Source: Saprospiraceae bacterium
Lineage (GTDB): Bacteria > Bacteroidota > Bacteroidia > Chitinophagales > Saprospiraceae
Direction of reading: 5' to 3'
Assembly: GCA_019638455.1 (NCBI GenBank)
Contig: JAHBTU010000003.1
Coordinates: forward strand, 1,116,001-1,180,000
DNA: 64,000 nucleotides
Shown here in pieces: positions 35,605 to 44,941 of this stretch (position 1 is the stretch's first letter; the number at the start of each line of letters is the position of its first letter). The position numbers and the translations under genes were made by a program. Under the pieces are notes generated by a model. It was not told the DNA's origin. It saw nothing but the letters and a program-made list of their open reading frames with translations, and searched no databases.

Positions 35605-38600
35605 TTAGTGTTGAACGGTGAATTTTGCGCGATGCGCGACCTTGCCTTTGTCACGGATGACCAAGAAATAAACGCCCTCCGGCAGGTTAGCCACACCAAG
35701 CACTCGATTAATTTCTTTTGCACCAATCGGTTGGGAAAGATGCTGCCTGCCCAAGAGGTCAAAAACCTGAATCTGTGCATCGGCACTTTCCGGCAGAGTA
35801 GGCCAGGTCACGACCAACTGATTGCTTGTCGGGACGGGATAGATTTTTAACCTGTCCGTTGCGACACGCTCCGTCGGGTTGCCCCGCTCTTCCGGGAAGT
35901 CGTACTCATCCGGGAAGTACACGCGGTCTTTGAGCAGGCCGAGTATCCCCCGTGCGTAGCCCCGAACGGGCGAATAGCCGTCAGCCACGCTGTTGAGGTA
36001 TGCTTCCTGCTCCGCGCTCAATTCAAAACCAAACGGGTTTTGCAAGCGTTGCAGGTTGATCAACTGAATGTCGCGGAACTGTGCGTCGGTCACGTCTTCT
36101 GTGGGCAGTTGGTTGAGCAATTGGGCCGCGCCTGCATAGTCCTGACGGCCCATGCGCAGTCCGAAAATAGCCCATTGCGCAGCCTTGCTCTGCTCGCCTG
36201 CCAAGAGGCTCTCAGCTGTGGCAAAGTCTTTTTCAGCCAATGCCTCGCTAACAAGGTATTTCAGAATGGCTTCCTTTTCGGCCAAAATCTGGTAATACTG
36301 CACTTTTGCGTTGGCATCGGTTTGGATGCTTGGGGCCAGGGCCTGCAACTGCTGTCTCTTGACGTTCAAGTCACCATCCGTCGGGCTTTCCATGCCATCG
36401 GGGAGGCCGCCGAATTGGTCGCACAAAACGCCAAATATGCCGCTAATAACATCCTCTTTCCCATAATTCCCCGGATTGAGCGGCTCGGGGTCGCAGTCCA
36501 CGGGCGGCTCGCCCGATTCGTAGTAATAGGTGAAGAAGTCCGTGGCGCCTCCCCATTGCCCTGCGGTCAGGATGTCAATTTGGTTGCCCGGATCGCTGAA
36601 GCAATTGCCAGCAGCAACAAACGGATTGCCCTGCAAGGCCTGAATGGCCCCATTGTTACCAGGAAAGAAGGAATTGGTCAGCACAAAATCGCGGGCAGTT
36701 GGGTGACCCTCAATGAAATCGTTGCCCAAAAACTGCATCTGCTTGTTGTCGCCGATGACGAAAATACCGATGTTGCGCCGCGCGTCAATCCGGTTGCAAC
36801 CGATCAGGTTTTGATTGATGACGTTGTTGAACCCCGTGTTGGCCGTCCACGCGCTGAACTCAACATCCACGAACTTGTTGCCTCCGATGCGGAAGTTGCT
36901 CGGCCCGTCGAGCATGACCCCGTAACGAGAGCCTTCAAAGTTGTTGTTGACCACGTCCATCGAGAACTTGCCGTCCGGGTTGTACAGCCCGAACCAGCCA
37001 GTGACCGTGGAGGCGTAAACGTCATATTGATTGCCATAAAAATTGTTTTCCGCAGCCGTAGTGCCGATGACCGATTTGTACGACATGGGATAAGTGGCAT
37101 AACTGCTGATGCCAATTTGGTTGGACTCAATGTCGCAACCGTTGTGAACCTTGATGCCAGCATCGTATGTGCGGATGCCCTGCATGCCTTTGGAGTAGAT
37201 GTCGCAGTTGTCAAACTCGATGCCGTCCGTTTCCCAGATGGTGATGCCTTCCCGGTTGGCGTAGGGGACAGTTGGCAGCCCCGCCAAGAATCTCGTGTTC
37301 TTGAACCGGCTTTTGTTGAGCGCAAATTTGTATTGCATGAATTCCACGTCCTTGCGGTTGTTTCGGAACGTGGCGTTGTTGTCCGTCCAGATTACGCCTC
37401 CCCAGAATTCAGCCCCGTAGCCGCCTCCTGCGGTCACGCCTGTGCGCGCCCATTCCACCGTTCCATTGTCAATCCATACGATACCCGCCTGATCGGGGTC
37501 GGTCAATAAAGCATCGTGTTCAGGCTGAACTTTTTGGTTGTTGCCCAGCACCTGGATGCCCGCCCAGTCGGGCGCGTCACAGCCTTTGGTGACCACGCCG
37601 CCGTTATTGATGACCAATCGAGCGTTGCGCTCCACGAGGATTCTGGTTCCTTGCAGCATGCCTATTTTTGCCTCGATAATCAATTCTGAACCGGAGTGGA
37701 CGTGAATATCGCCAGGCATGTCCATGTCGGTGTCATAAAGGGTGTTGGTATTGATGTGGGTGATTGTGTAGGGTTCTTCACAGGGGTTATAGTTTGTGAA
37801 AATCGCATTGTTAGGGATGTAATTCAAATCGGCAAGTACATTAGTTATATTCGGCCCGCCATTAGGGCAGCCACCTTGCTCGTGTACTGCCACAACCAAG
37901 TGGTCAGCATAAGAAATAACGGGGGAACCTGATGAGCCACCTCGTGTATCAGCATGGTATCCTATTCTTACAGGAGAATTACCGTTGACCACGTGAGGGA
38001 ACCCGTCTGTATCAGGTGCTGCATCAGATGTTAGGGCAATTCTTTTGCCCCATCCAGCCGGATGTTGTGGAATATAAATGCGTTCGCCAATTACTGCACC
38101 TGTTTCTCTGACCTGTAAAAATCCATATTGCGGTGTTACATTGGTTGGCAGAAGCACCAAGGAGTAATCCAAGTTATTGTTTCCAGCCTGTACAAGGGTC
38201 ACTGAATTGGCTACTATGTTGCCACCGCAACCACCGGGAGTTTGACAGTTTGTTGAGCAACTTGCCCCTTCTGCCATCATTTCAACCGTAGTGTTATTTG
38301 CTTGGTTGGTGTTACCAATACAGTGCCAACAGGTCATTAAGTGCCCTTCGTCACCAATGAGCCAACCCGTACAATTTACTGTTCCATTGAGCCAAAGTCT
38401 TGCAACAGCTCTGGATTTACCATAAACTATTGGTTCTGAGGTTTGATAACATTTTGCTTCTTGTGTGTCGTCGTTTCCACAAATAGACTCGTCACCTTCG
38501 CCACCTTGGTCGCCCGTTTCCTCCCTGCTGAATCCTCTGGCAATCTTGTCAACGACATATCCGTATCCTCCATTTGCATTAGAGGCGAGGATTTCAATCA

Positions 38601-38943
38601 CTGCCGTATTCCCGAATATTGGTATACTCCAAAAACTTCCTCTGTTGTTTGAGGTATGGTCGTACTCCCAACGACGGCTCCCATCGGGAGAGCGCACAAT
38701 CAATTTGTCCCCTAGGGCGAGATTTAGACTCTCAAAGTGAAGAGCAACATATGAAGCCTGTTTTTCGGTGTAGGTTACTTCCTGCTGCCAAGCAACTGCA
38801 CTCTGCGTCACTCCGGCGTAAGGATGAGGAGACTCAAACCTTATCAGGACTTCTTCTCCAACAGTCCTTTTTGGGGCTTGGGTATCAAAACTCACCCCCA
38901 AGATCATAAATCCAAGTGTGGCAATTTTACTTAAACCGTTCAT
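35605..38943 (-). CDS. secreted trypsin-like protease / beta-helix protein with T9SS domain
   Basis: From the ATG at 38943 the protein has 1112 residues. After a signal-like N-terminus and a beta-rich prodomain (residues about 25-140), a chymotrypsin-fold domain resembles lysyl endopeptidases. It has catalytic His about 207 (MTCWHCIG), Asp about 259 (NNLDYSLVLL) and Ser about 338 (RGGSSGSPV), with many paired Cys. Residues about 440-830 form a right-handed beta-helix (FDNCDIYSKGMQGIRTYDAG). An alpha-helical part and a T9SS type A domain (IYPVPTSNQLVVTWP) follow. It is the first gene of its module; attC-like site 2 lies upstream. Confidence 0.85.
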   Translation of the reverse strand: MNGLSKIATLGFMILGVSFDTQAPKRTVGEEVLIRFESPHPYAGVTQSAVAWQQEVTYTEKQASYVALHFESLNLALGDKLIVRSPDGSRRWEYDHTSNNRGSFWSIPIFGNTAVIEILASNANGGYGYVVDKIARGFSREETGDQGGEGDESICGNDDTQEAKCYQTSEPIVYGKSRAVARLWLNGTVNCTGWLIGDEGHLMTCWHCIGNTNQANNTTVEMMAEGASCSTNCQTPGGCGGNIVANSVTLVQAGNNNLDYSLVLLPTNVTPQYGFLQVRETGAVIGERIYIPQHPAGWGKRIALTSDAAPDTDGFPHVVNGNSPVRIGYHADTRGGSSGSPVISYADHLVVAVHEQGGCPNGGPNITNVLADLNYIPNNAIFTNYNPCEEPYTITHINTNTLYDTDMDMPGDIHVHSGSELIIEAKIGMLQGTRILVERNARLVINNGGVVTKGCDAPDWAGIQVLGNNQKVQPEHDALLTDPDQAGIVWIDNGTVEWARTGVTAGGGYGAEFWGGVIWTDNNATFRNNRKDVEFMQYKFALNKSRFKNTRFLAGLPTVPYANREGITIWETDGIEFDNCDIYSKGMQGIRTYDAGIKVHNGCDIESNQIGISSYATYPMSYKSVIGTTAAENNFYGNQYDVYASTVTGWFGLYNPDGKFSMDVVNNNFEGSRYGVMLDGPSNFRIGGNKFVDVEFSAWTANTGFNNVINQNLIGCNRIDARRNIGIFVIGDNKQMQFLGNDFIEGHPTARDFVLTNSFFPGNNGAIQALQGNPFVAAGNCFSDPGNQIDILTAGQWGGATDFFTYYYESGEPPVDCDPEPLNPGNYGKEDVISGIFGVLCDQFGGLPDGMESPTDGDLNVKRQQLQALAPSIQTDANAKVQYYQILAEKEAILKYLVSEALAEKDFATAESLLAGEQSKAAQWAIFGLRMGRQDYAGAAQLLNQLPTEDVTDAQFRDIQLINLQRLQNPFGFELSAEQEAYLNSVADGYSPVRGYARGILGLLKDRVYFPDEYDFPEERGNPTERVATDRLKIYPVPTSNQLVVTWPTLPESADAQIQVFDLLGRQHLSQPIGAKEINRVLGVANLPEGVYFLVIRDKGKVAHRAKFTVQH

Positions 38944-39029
38944 AATGAAACTGTTTGGTGGGTGAAAAATTATGGTTTCAATTATGTTGAACGCAGCGAC
39001 AGGCAGGTATTTATGTCTGTTGTCTTTGC

Positions 39030-39095
39030 GCTGAACGGTTGGATGTACGCTGTGCCGTCCGTTTAGGCGGCATTTTCGCACATCCGTTGTTAGTG
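39030..39095 (-). other. attC-like recombination site 2
   Basis: The site is 66 bp. On the minus strand: CACTAAC, AAC, inner arm GGATGTGCG, hairpin with the GCCGCCTAAACGGACGGC tip, inner arm CGTACATCC, AACC, GTTCAGC. It is nearly the same in inner arms as sites 6 and 7. Its CACTAAC box complements the first bases of its own module (after site 3). Confidence 0.72.
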
Positions 39096-39124
39096 GCATA
39101 TATCACTTTCCGCTTTTCCCATCA

Positions 39125-39163
39125 CAAAAAAGCGCAGCCGAGAGGAGCGCTCCTCCCGGCTGC
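39125..39163 (-). terminator. Rho-independent terminator after the Cys-rich lipoprotein
   Basis: GCAGCCG (39134-39140) and CGGCTGC (39157-39163) with the inner AGGAGC/GCTCCT form a long stem. On the minus strand a T6 run follows. It lies between the gene stop and attC-like site 2. Confidence 0.8.
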
Positions 39164-39169
39164 CACGGC

Positions 39170-39709
39170 TTACTTTGGCAAGAGCGCCTTTTTGTAGAGC
39201 GTCACGTTGCAACTGTCAATAAATGGGTCGTCCAATGTCCGGTCCGAGGCCTGAAAGTAGATATTCATCCGAACGCTGTCCGGGTATATCTTGCAGCGGA
39301 TGTTGGAGAAATACCAGTAAACACCCGGGCCGCCCCGCCAATCCCCGCACGCAGGCAGTATGTCCCCCATGATATACTCGTTCTCGCCCAACTCTTTGGT
39401 CACTCCCAGCGACCTATGCTCAAGGCCCACCGGGCGGGACTTCACGAAGTAGATGAATTCCTTTTCGCTGAGCCCGGTGTTCGTCCCGTTGAAGATGATG
39501 GTGTCCACGCAGGAGTTCCCTTTCACCACCCCGAGGTATAGGTTGTCGTAGCAGACGCCCACGTTGTTGAGCTCAAAGCAACCCTCCCCGAGCACGCACT
39601 CCCCGTCGACGCACACCCTGTGAGAAGGGCAATCGTAGCAGCGTTCTTTGCACGCCTGAAACAGCCCCAGAAAGCACAGGGCAAGCAGTATTGAATTTAG
39701 TTTTTTCAT
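39170..39709 (-). CDS. Cys-rich lipoprotein, unknown
   Basis: From the ATG at 39709 (MKKLNSILLALCF) the protein has 179 residues with a lipoprotein signal (lipobox LFQAC). A short Cys-rich EGF-like stretch follows (CYDCPSHRVCVDGEC), then a beta-rich domain with further Cys (ILPACGDWRGGPGVYWYF). No family is recognised. It is the second gene of the module after the T9SS protein at 39724 (14-bp gap). Likely anchored in the outer membrane or at the surface. Confidence 0.72.
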   Translation of the reverse strand: MKKLNSILLALCFLGLFQACKERCYDCPSHRVCVDGECVLGEGCFELNNVGVCYDNLYLGVVKGNSCVDTIIFNGTNTGLSEKEFIYFVKSRPVGLEHRSLGVTKELGENEYIMGDILPACGDWRGGPGVYWYFSNIRCKIYPDSVRMNIYFQASDRTLDDPFIDSCNVTLYKKALLPK

Positions 39710-39723
39710 GACTCGTTCCGTGT

Positions 39724-41889
39724 TTAGAAAATTATGATTTTGAAATTTTGCCTTTTCGCACCCGCCTCGCAATGCACGATGTACGCTCCCCGAGGGAGGT
39801 CGCCCACGGGCAGTTGCAGCAGATGACTCCCCGGCTCTACCTCGCCGGAGTGGGCGGCCTTGGCGAGTCGCCCCTGCGCGTCGTGAAGATTAACCCGCAA
39901 ATCTGTCCTTGCCCCGGCATTGTTGACCCGGACGTTGAGCAGGTGGCTGGTCTGGCTGGGGAAAACGGCGAGCTCAATGCCCGGCCCCCATGCCGTCCCG
40001 TTGGCTTCGGCCCCTGCTGTTCGCTCTTCCTCCCCGCCTCTGATGCATGACGGCCCAAATAGCCGGTTTTCAAACTCGTGGGTCAACACGATGACGCCGC
40101 TGCCCGGCACGGTCGGCAGGTTGTCCCACCCGCCGAACAACGACAGGAGAAAGCCGACGCGCCCCAATCGGTTGGCAATGCTGTTGACCGCGTTGAGGCC
40201 GAAGGTTATCGTGTTGCTGTGCGGGGCGGACTGGGAACCCACGATGTAGTTGGCGTACTTTTTTGCGCAGCACTCTTCGTTGAGCGGGTCGGCTTCGCTT
40301 TCCACCACCCCCAAGAGGTAGTAGTCGCTGGCAACGCCTGCCTCGGAGCGCCAGCAGCCGTACCCGCGAGTCCTGAGGTAGTAGGCACTGAAAAGGGTGA
40401 CGCGTATGGGTTCGTTTGGCGCGAGCGAGTAGGTCTTGCTGCCCGACACGAGTACGGTGTCGCGTTCCTCATCCAAGCAACCATTCGAGTTCTTGATGGC
40501 GAAAGGGGTTTGGATAAGCGTCTGAAGCCCGCTGATAAATTGGCTGATCTGGTTGTTGGTGGGTATCTTGTTGCCCGACGTGGTGTCGAGCGTTTGCACA
40601 TAGTATTGCGCCACGGGGTTCAGCACATCCAGCAACTTTACCCAAAAATCCGGGTTCCAGTTGGATTTACAGGAAGAGTTCAGCGTGGCCCGCCCGGCCG
40701 CCACAGGGGTTATGTCGCCGGTCTTGCCCCGATAAACACCGATGAATGCCCAATCCTCGGCAGTGGCTTCTGAGCCTTTGCTCCAGATACAGCCCCTTGT
40801 TTTTGCCTTTATGCGCAGTTTGGTCGTGTACTCATAGTAAACGTGCAATGGACGCACACAATCGCACTCGCGGGGGAGATTGGTGTTGTAACTGCCATTG
40901 TTGCTAATGCACGCCAAGAAGAAGGCAAGTTCGGAAGTCTCCGTGGTCACGCTCTGCGAGTCGCCACTGACAGGCAAGTTGCTCCTCACGAGAGTGCTGC
41001 CGCCGTTTTTCCTGTTTTGCTTGAGTGTGGCGAACTTTGCCGCGCCGGCCTCGCTCCGATACTCAAACTCGCCGGTGCCGTCCGGCAACACGCCTATTAT
41101 TTTCGCAAACTGTTTCGGCTTGACTTTCTGGTTGTTCATGTCGGTGTTCGGGGTGGCGAGGTTCGACCCCCTGCTAACCACCTTGCACTTGCAGTTGCCG
41201 CTTATTACCGGGACGCACCACTGCTCCGCTCCGTTGCCAAACACGGCACCAGGTGGGAAGTAGGCTTGAAGGCTGCCAGTGTTGGTTGAAGGTTTCACAA
41301 ATGCAGCATTGTCAAAAGCATAGGCCTGCGGGAAAGCCAGTTTTTCATGTTGGCTTACTCCTGCCGCCTCATCCAAGAATTGGCACAACCCCTGCTCGTT
41401 TTCCTCCTTTGCGAACCAAGCCTCCAGACGATTGTAAAATCCCTGCCACACGATAACAGGTTCTCCCTGAGTTGCGGTGGAAACGCTGACTATGTCCGAC
41501 TGCCACTCGTCCCCTGTGCCAACAACCAGCGGCACTACTTCAAACAGCATAACCGTGTCCAGCGGAATACCCTCCAGCAGCAGTTCGTTAGTGCTTGCCT
41601 GCGCGGTCAGCCAAGTTGTCTCCATGCCGCCAAATTGATATAATACTGTGTAACCCGTGGCGGCTTGGACGGCTTCCCAACGGAGATAGACATCCGCGTT
41701 GTGGGCGTACCGCACGGCACAGGCAGCCTCCACGGCAATCCTGTCGGGGCTTTGGAGGATGATACTGTCAAGTAACACCATCTCCGTCGTGTCAATGTCG
41801 GTGCTGTCAATGGGAGGGTCTTCCGTCTGCGCGTGAGAATTTGAAGCGAACGCCAGCAAGAGTGCTGTCAGCAAAATTAAGTGTTTCAT
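39724..41889 (-). CDS. large T9SS-sorted secreted protein, FnIII-like N-terminus
   Basis: The protein is 721 residues. A Sec signal (MKHLILLTALLLAFASNSHAQ) is followed by a fibronectin III-like domain (VYLRWEAVQAATGYTVLYQF, residues about 65-150). A long Cys-containing region without a recognised domain follows, then a T9SS type A domain (ELAVFPSQTSHLLNVRV ... NFKIIIF). It is the first gene of the module between sites 2 and 3. The 185-bp leader holds a CTTGTCGG/CCGACAAG hairpin (41924-41950). Exported; function unknown. Confidence 0.8.
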   Translation of the reverse strand: MKHLILLTALLLAFASNSHAQTEDPPIDSTDIDTTEMVLLDSIILQSPDRIAVEAACAVRYAHNADVYLRWEAVQAATGYTVLYQFGGMETTWLTAQASTNELLLEGIPLDTVMLFEVVPLVVGTGDEWQSDIVSVSTATQGEPVIVWQGFYNRLEAWFAKEENEQGLCQFLDEAAGVSQHEKLAFPQAYAFDNAAFVKPSTNTGSLQAYFPPGAVFGNGAEQWCVPVISGNCKCKVVSRGSNLATPNTDMNNQKVKPKQFAKIIGVLPDGTGEFEYRSEAGAAKFATLKQNRKNGGSTLVRSNLPVSGDSQSVTTETSELAFFLACISNNGSYNTNLPRECDCVRPLHVYYEYTTKLRIKAKTRGCIWSKGSEATAEDWAFIGVYRGKTGDITPVAAGRATLNSSCKSNWNPDFWVKLLDVLNPVAQYYVQTLDTTSGNKIPTNNQISQFISGLQTLIQTPFAIKNSNGCLDEERDTVLVSGSKTYSLAPNEPIRVTLFSAYYLRTRGYGCWRSEAGVASDYYLLGVVESEADPLNEECCAKKYANYIVGSQSAPHSNTITFGLNAVNSIANRLGRVGFLLSLFGGWDNLPTVPGSGVIVLTHEFENRLFGPSCIRGGEEERTAGAEANGTAWGPGIELAVFPSQTSHLLNVRVNNAGARTDLRVNLHDAQGRLAKAAHSGEVEPGSHLLQLPVGDLPRGAYIVHCEAGAKRQNFKIIIF

Positions 41890-42074
41890 CGTTGAAAGTG
41901 TTTAAAATGACCCCGTTATGCTTCTTGTCGGAGCGGGGATGCCCGACAAGACAAGCTGAGGCAAAACGGCCAAACACTTTCGTCTCCGGTGTGATGAAGC
42001 AATGTCGTTTTTCTTTTTGGCCTACACGGCCTGCGTGTTCTTCTGCCGGATTACGATTGGTTTATGCTGTTTGC

Positions 42075-42138
42075 CACTAACGGGGGCATGGACGCTGTGC
42101 CGCCGATGGGCGGCATGGCCAGCCATGCATAGTTAGTG
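42075..42138 (-). other. attC-like recombination site 3
   Basis: The site is 64 bp. On the minus strand: CACTAAC, TAT, GCATGG arm, hairpin with the GCCGCCCATCGGCGGC tip, CCATGC arm, CCCC, GTTAGTG. The TTAGTGGCA following it complements the TGCCACTAAC box of site 2, i.e. the two ends of the module between them match. Confidence 0.72.
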
Positions 42139-42170
42139 GCATTCCCTTTTAGGCCTTCCTCTATTTTTGC

Positions 42171-42256
42171 CGCTAACGGTTGCATCTGCGCTGTTTGCGG
42201 CTGCGTTGGCCTTGCGGGTTGCCTTCGCCACGCTGTGCGGCCATGCATTGTTAGCA
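42171..42256 (-). other. attC-like recombination site 4
   Basis: The site is 86 bp and the largest of the set. On the minus strand: TGCTAAC, AATGCATGG arm, a long GC-rich hairpin, GATGCA arm, ACC, GTTAGCG. Only 32 bp separate it from site 3, so the module between them has no gene. Its TGCTAAC box matches the start of the following module at site 5. Confidence 0.66.
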
Positions 42257-42356
42257 CCTTTTTTATTTCCGAGGCCGCCAAAGGCGGCTCCAAATTACAA
42301 ATTTGGTGAGATTCAACCATGCTTTCAGCGCAGGTTTTTCGTTCGAAGACTTCTGG

Positions 42357-42383
42357 AAATCAAATATTTATTCGCGTCGTCGC
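42357..42383. repeat. 27-bp direct repeat, copy 1
   Basis: Identical to 48874-48900. One copy lies just inside each end of the module between sites 4 and 5. The 42257-42420 stretch around it contains no gene. Confidence 0.75.
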
Positions 42384-42420
42384 CACGGGCATTTTTGAAA
42401 CATTACCATCGCTTTTGGCA

Positions 42421-43200
42421 TTAGAATATAGAAAATGCGTAGGTGATGCCGCCGGTAAAAAAGAAATTGGACCCTTTGCTTTCGTTGAAAATCTTGCCTG
42501 TAGGTATACCGTCAATTAGATATTCCGCATTTGTTCTTCCTACGATCTTGTTACCGAACCAGATACCTCCTCCCAAATAGATTCCAAAATTTTTATTCAA
42601 ATTGTAACCGATATTGGAACGAATCTCCAGCATTCCCCAAAAATTTTCTACATTGTATTCCTTCCCTTGCCGGAAAGTCTCTATAATCGTATAAACATGC
42701 TCACTCGTCGCAAGCATAGTTGTACCCGTTCCGTCACCTAAAGATAATTGCTCGTTTGAAAAGCCTAAAACATATCCACACCCGGGAGCGATAAAGAGGT
42801 TTTTACGGAGGAAAAAAAACTTCTTCGATATACGGACGGGGAACAGGTTGGCAGATTCAAAATACTGTTCCGAGCCAATCCCGTGTGGCTTTTTCAGGTT
42901 CCAGCCAATTTGAAAATCTTGCCTGAAAAAACCAATCTCAAATGAAAAATGGGCAGATGAAGTATATCCAATCTGAAAACCGGCACGTTTAGCATAGGCA
43001 CTGCTCAACGCGCGCCCTTTTATGGTTTCCCCCGAATTGGCAAGTACCTGCAATTCTTTATAAAAATCTCTCTTGACGCCGTATTCAAATGTCAGATTAA
43101 CAGACCTTGAAAGAGTTTGGGCCGTAATTAAATTGTAGGCGAAAAATAACAAAAGGGTAAATGCATGGCAGGCATTTAATCGCAGTGCAACGGACCTCAT
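42421..43200 (-). CDS. outer-membrane beta-barrel protein
   Basis: From the ATG at 43200 (MRSVALRLNACHAFTLLLF) the protein has 259 residues with a Sec signal ending at ITAQ. Alternating amphipathic strands run to an aromatic C-terminal strand (FFTGGITYAFSIF), typical of outer-membrane barrels of the PorT/OmpW-like kind. It is the last gene of the module between sites 4 and 5. Its original neighbour is the PKD lipoprotein gene, with an IS4 element and a MITE now in between. Confidence 0.75.
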   Translation of the reverse strand: MRSVALRLNACHAFTLLLFFAYNLITAQTLSRSVNLTFEYGVKRDFYKELQVLANSGETIKGRALSSAYAKRAGFQIGYTSSAHFSFEIGFFRQDFQIGWNLKKPHGIGSEQYFESANLFPVRISKKFFFLRKNLFIAPGCGYVLGFSNEQLSLGDGTGTTMLATSEHVYTIIETFRQGKEYNVENFWGMLEIRSNIGYNLNKNFGIYLGGGIWFGNKIVGRTNAEYLIDGIPTGKIFNESKGSNFFFTGGITYAFSIF

Positions 43201-43376
43201 TACAAAGTGAATTGTCACCCTGCCACAATCGGCAGCGTTCGACGCAGCAAATCCATTGAAGTTTATTTCACATTTGTTGTTCATCCCGGATTTTTTAAAA
43301 TGATTTTGTAATTTTATGTTCAGGGAATACAGAACTGACTTAGACGGGTTCTTAATCCGACTCTTATTTTATCATT

Positions 43377-44604
43377 TTCAGGGGGTACACATTTTTTCAA
43401 GTAAAAACCCAGTCAAAGTTCTTTGACAAATCAGAAAAGAAATCTAAGGCGATGTGAAAGGCTTCGTCCCAACACTTTTGGGCCAGATGGATAGGCCCCA
43501 TTTTTTCGATTTTATCCTTTCGGAGGAATGTTTTGAGTTTGCCGACGGGGCAATAGTGTTTGACGAAACAGCCCAGGCAAAAGGTCAGGACAAACGCCGT
43601 GGCGACGATCAAGATCAGTTTGGCGATTCTGTCGGCATCCTTGATTTGGGTCTTGTGGAGTTGAAACCCCTTTGATTTGAGGTTTTTGAACATGGTCTCT
43701 ATCTTGAACCGCTTTCGGTAGTAAGAGCAGGCCATGTCTCCCACATCCATGTTGGTGAGCAGGAAAATAGGTTTGTCGAAGCCTTTTTCGTGCCAGCACA
43801 CGGCGTTGATGCCGTCCACGGCATCGGGCACAAACACCGCCCGCTCGCCCTTGGCGGGCGACAGGGCATCCATGCGCGCCGTTTCGCCGCCACAGTCCAC
43901 CACCCGGTCGCAGGAAGTGCGCAGGACAAACTCCCAGTGCTGGTCGGCGCACCATCGGCGCAATTGCTGCCCGTCGAACTCGCCGTCGCCCAAGAGTACC
44001 TTGCGGCAACCCTCGGGTACTATGGGCAGCAGCGTGTGCAGCAGGTCCAAGTGCATTTGTTCGGGAAAGTGCCCCTTTTCCCCCTCCTTGACCAGCCAAA
44101 CGAGCGGCAGGGCAAAGCCCCCGCACAAAACCGAGAGCATCAGGCTGCTGTGCTTGGTGCCCGTTTGGCTGCCATCGATGACGAAAACCAACTCGCCCCC
44201 CTTGGCCGCCATGCCCAAAAAGCGTTTCGCCAACGGCAGGAAGAACAACTGCCAGTCCACCCATTTGTTCCCAAGCCAGCGCTTCGCCTCTTGCAGCAGG
44301 CTGTTCTTGTTGCCCGTACCCTCGCCGTGCCGGGGCTGGCTCATGCCCTCCACCGCGCACGACTTGCTCTTCATGCAGCCGTGGACGAGGCTCGCCATCG
44401 TCTGAAGGCGGCGCAGGTGGTTGCCTCGGGGTGCAACTTCACTGGTCTTTGCCAGAAAATCCACAATATCTTTGTAGGCGCTTTTGCGCATAAGGAAGGG
44501 GGGGATTGTTGTGTCAGAAGCCACAAAACTCCCCTTCTGTTTTCTTTTCCGTTTGTCAAAGAACTACTCCTGTTTTCTTTGGACTAAAATGTGTACCCCC
44601 TGAA
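43377..44604 (-). mobile_element. IS4-family insertion sequence
   Basis: The 19-bp terminal repeats TTCAGGGGGTACACATTTT are at 43377-43395 and, inverted, at 44586-44604. The 10-bp flanks ttttatcatt / atttatcatt match at 9 positions, a likely target duplication. It carries one intact transposase. Confidence 0.9.
43397..44524 (-). CDS. IS4-family transposase
   Basis: The protein is 375 residues. The DDE core has Asp in FVIDGSQTG, Asp in VLLGDGEFDG, and the IS4 signature YYRKRFKIETMFKNLKSKGF (Y-R-E-K). The frame is intact, so the element may be active. Confidence 0.92.
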   Translation of the reverse strand: MASDTTIPPFLMRKSAYKDIVDFLAKTSEVAPRGNHLRRLQTMASLVHGCMKSKSCAVEGMSQPRHGEGTGNKNSLLQEAKRWLGNKWVDWQLFFLPLAKRFLGMAAKGGELVFVIDGSQTGTKHSSLMLSVLCGGFALPLVWLVKEGEKGHFPEQMHLDLLHTLLPIVPEGCRKVLLGDGEFDGQQLRRWCADQHWEFVLRTSCDRVVDCGGETARMDALSPAKGERAVFVPDAVDGINAVCWHEKGFDKPIFLLTNMDVGDMACSYYRKRFKIETMFKNLKSKGFQLHKTQIKDADRIAKLILIVATAFVLTFCLGCFVKHYCPVGKLKTFLRKDKIEKMGPIHLAQKCWDEAFHIALDFFSDLSKNFDWVFT

Positions 44605-44647
44605 ATTTATCATTATAATCATGTATTCCCCCAAACGATTAGAATTA

Positions 44648-44931
44648 GGCTCTTAGTGAGTTTACATGGGTAAAGCGAAGGTTATATTTTCACTTGAGTA
44701 GTATTTTGGCCTCGAAGAGGCACATGTTGGTAGCCATGATCGGGAAACATTTTAAACGACCTCAGAGATGTCAAATATTCCTAAAATATTGAAAAAAAAT
44801 TCTTTAAATAAGCGTTCGACCTTTAGGAGGTTAGAAATATTGCCGACAATTCATGCTACTAACACGAGACCTCTCCGAGGTCGCCTTCCTTCGAAGGCAA
44901 ATACCTCACCCATGTAAACTCACGAAGAGCC
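44648..44931. mobile_element. 284-bp MITE-like element
   Basis: The 24-bp terminal inverted repeats (44648-44671 and 44908-44931) differ at one base and start GGCTCTTAGTGAG. There is no ORF. The interior holds several short palindromes of the GACCTC...GAGGTC type. No clear target duplication. It lies 10 bp downstream of the PKD lipoprotein stop. Confidence 0.7.
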
Positions 44932-44941
44932 AGAAAAAAAA

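Noticed and set aside
36040..37509. 489-codon plus-strand ORF opposite the protease/beta-helix gene
   Set aside because: It is a shadow of the minus-strand gene, which has a signal peptide, catalytic motifs and a T9SS domain. The same holds for the long plus-strand ORFs at 51805-53292, 55940-57679 and 61015-62742.
41924..41950. CTTGTCGG/CCGACAAG hairpin in the leader of the 721-residue T9SS gene as a riboswitch
   Set aside because: Only an 8-bp stem; no known riboswitch core is recognisable, so it is only mentioned in the gene entry.
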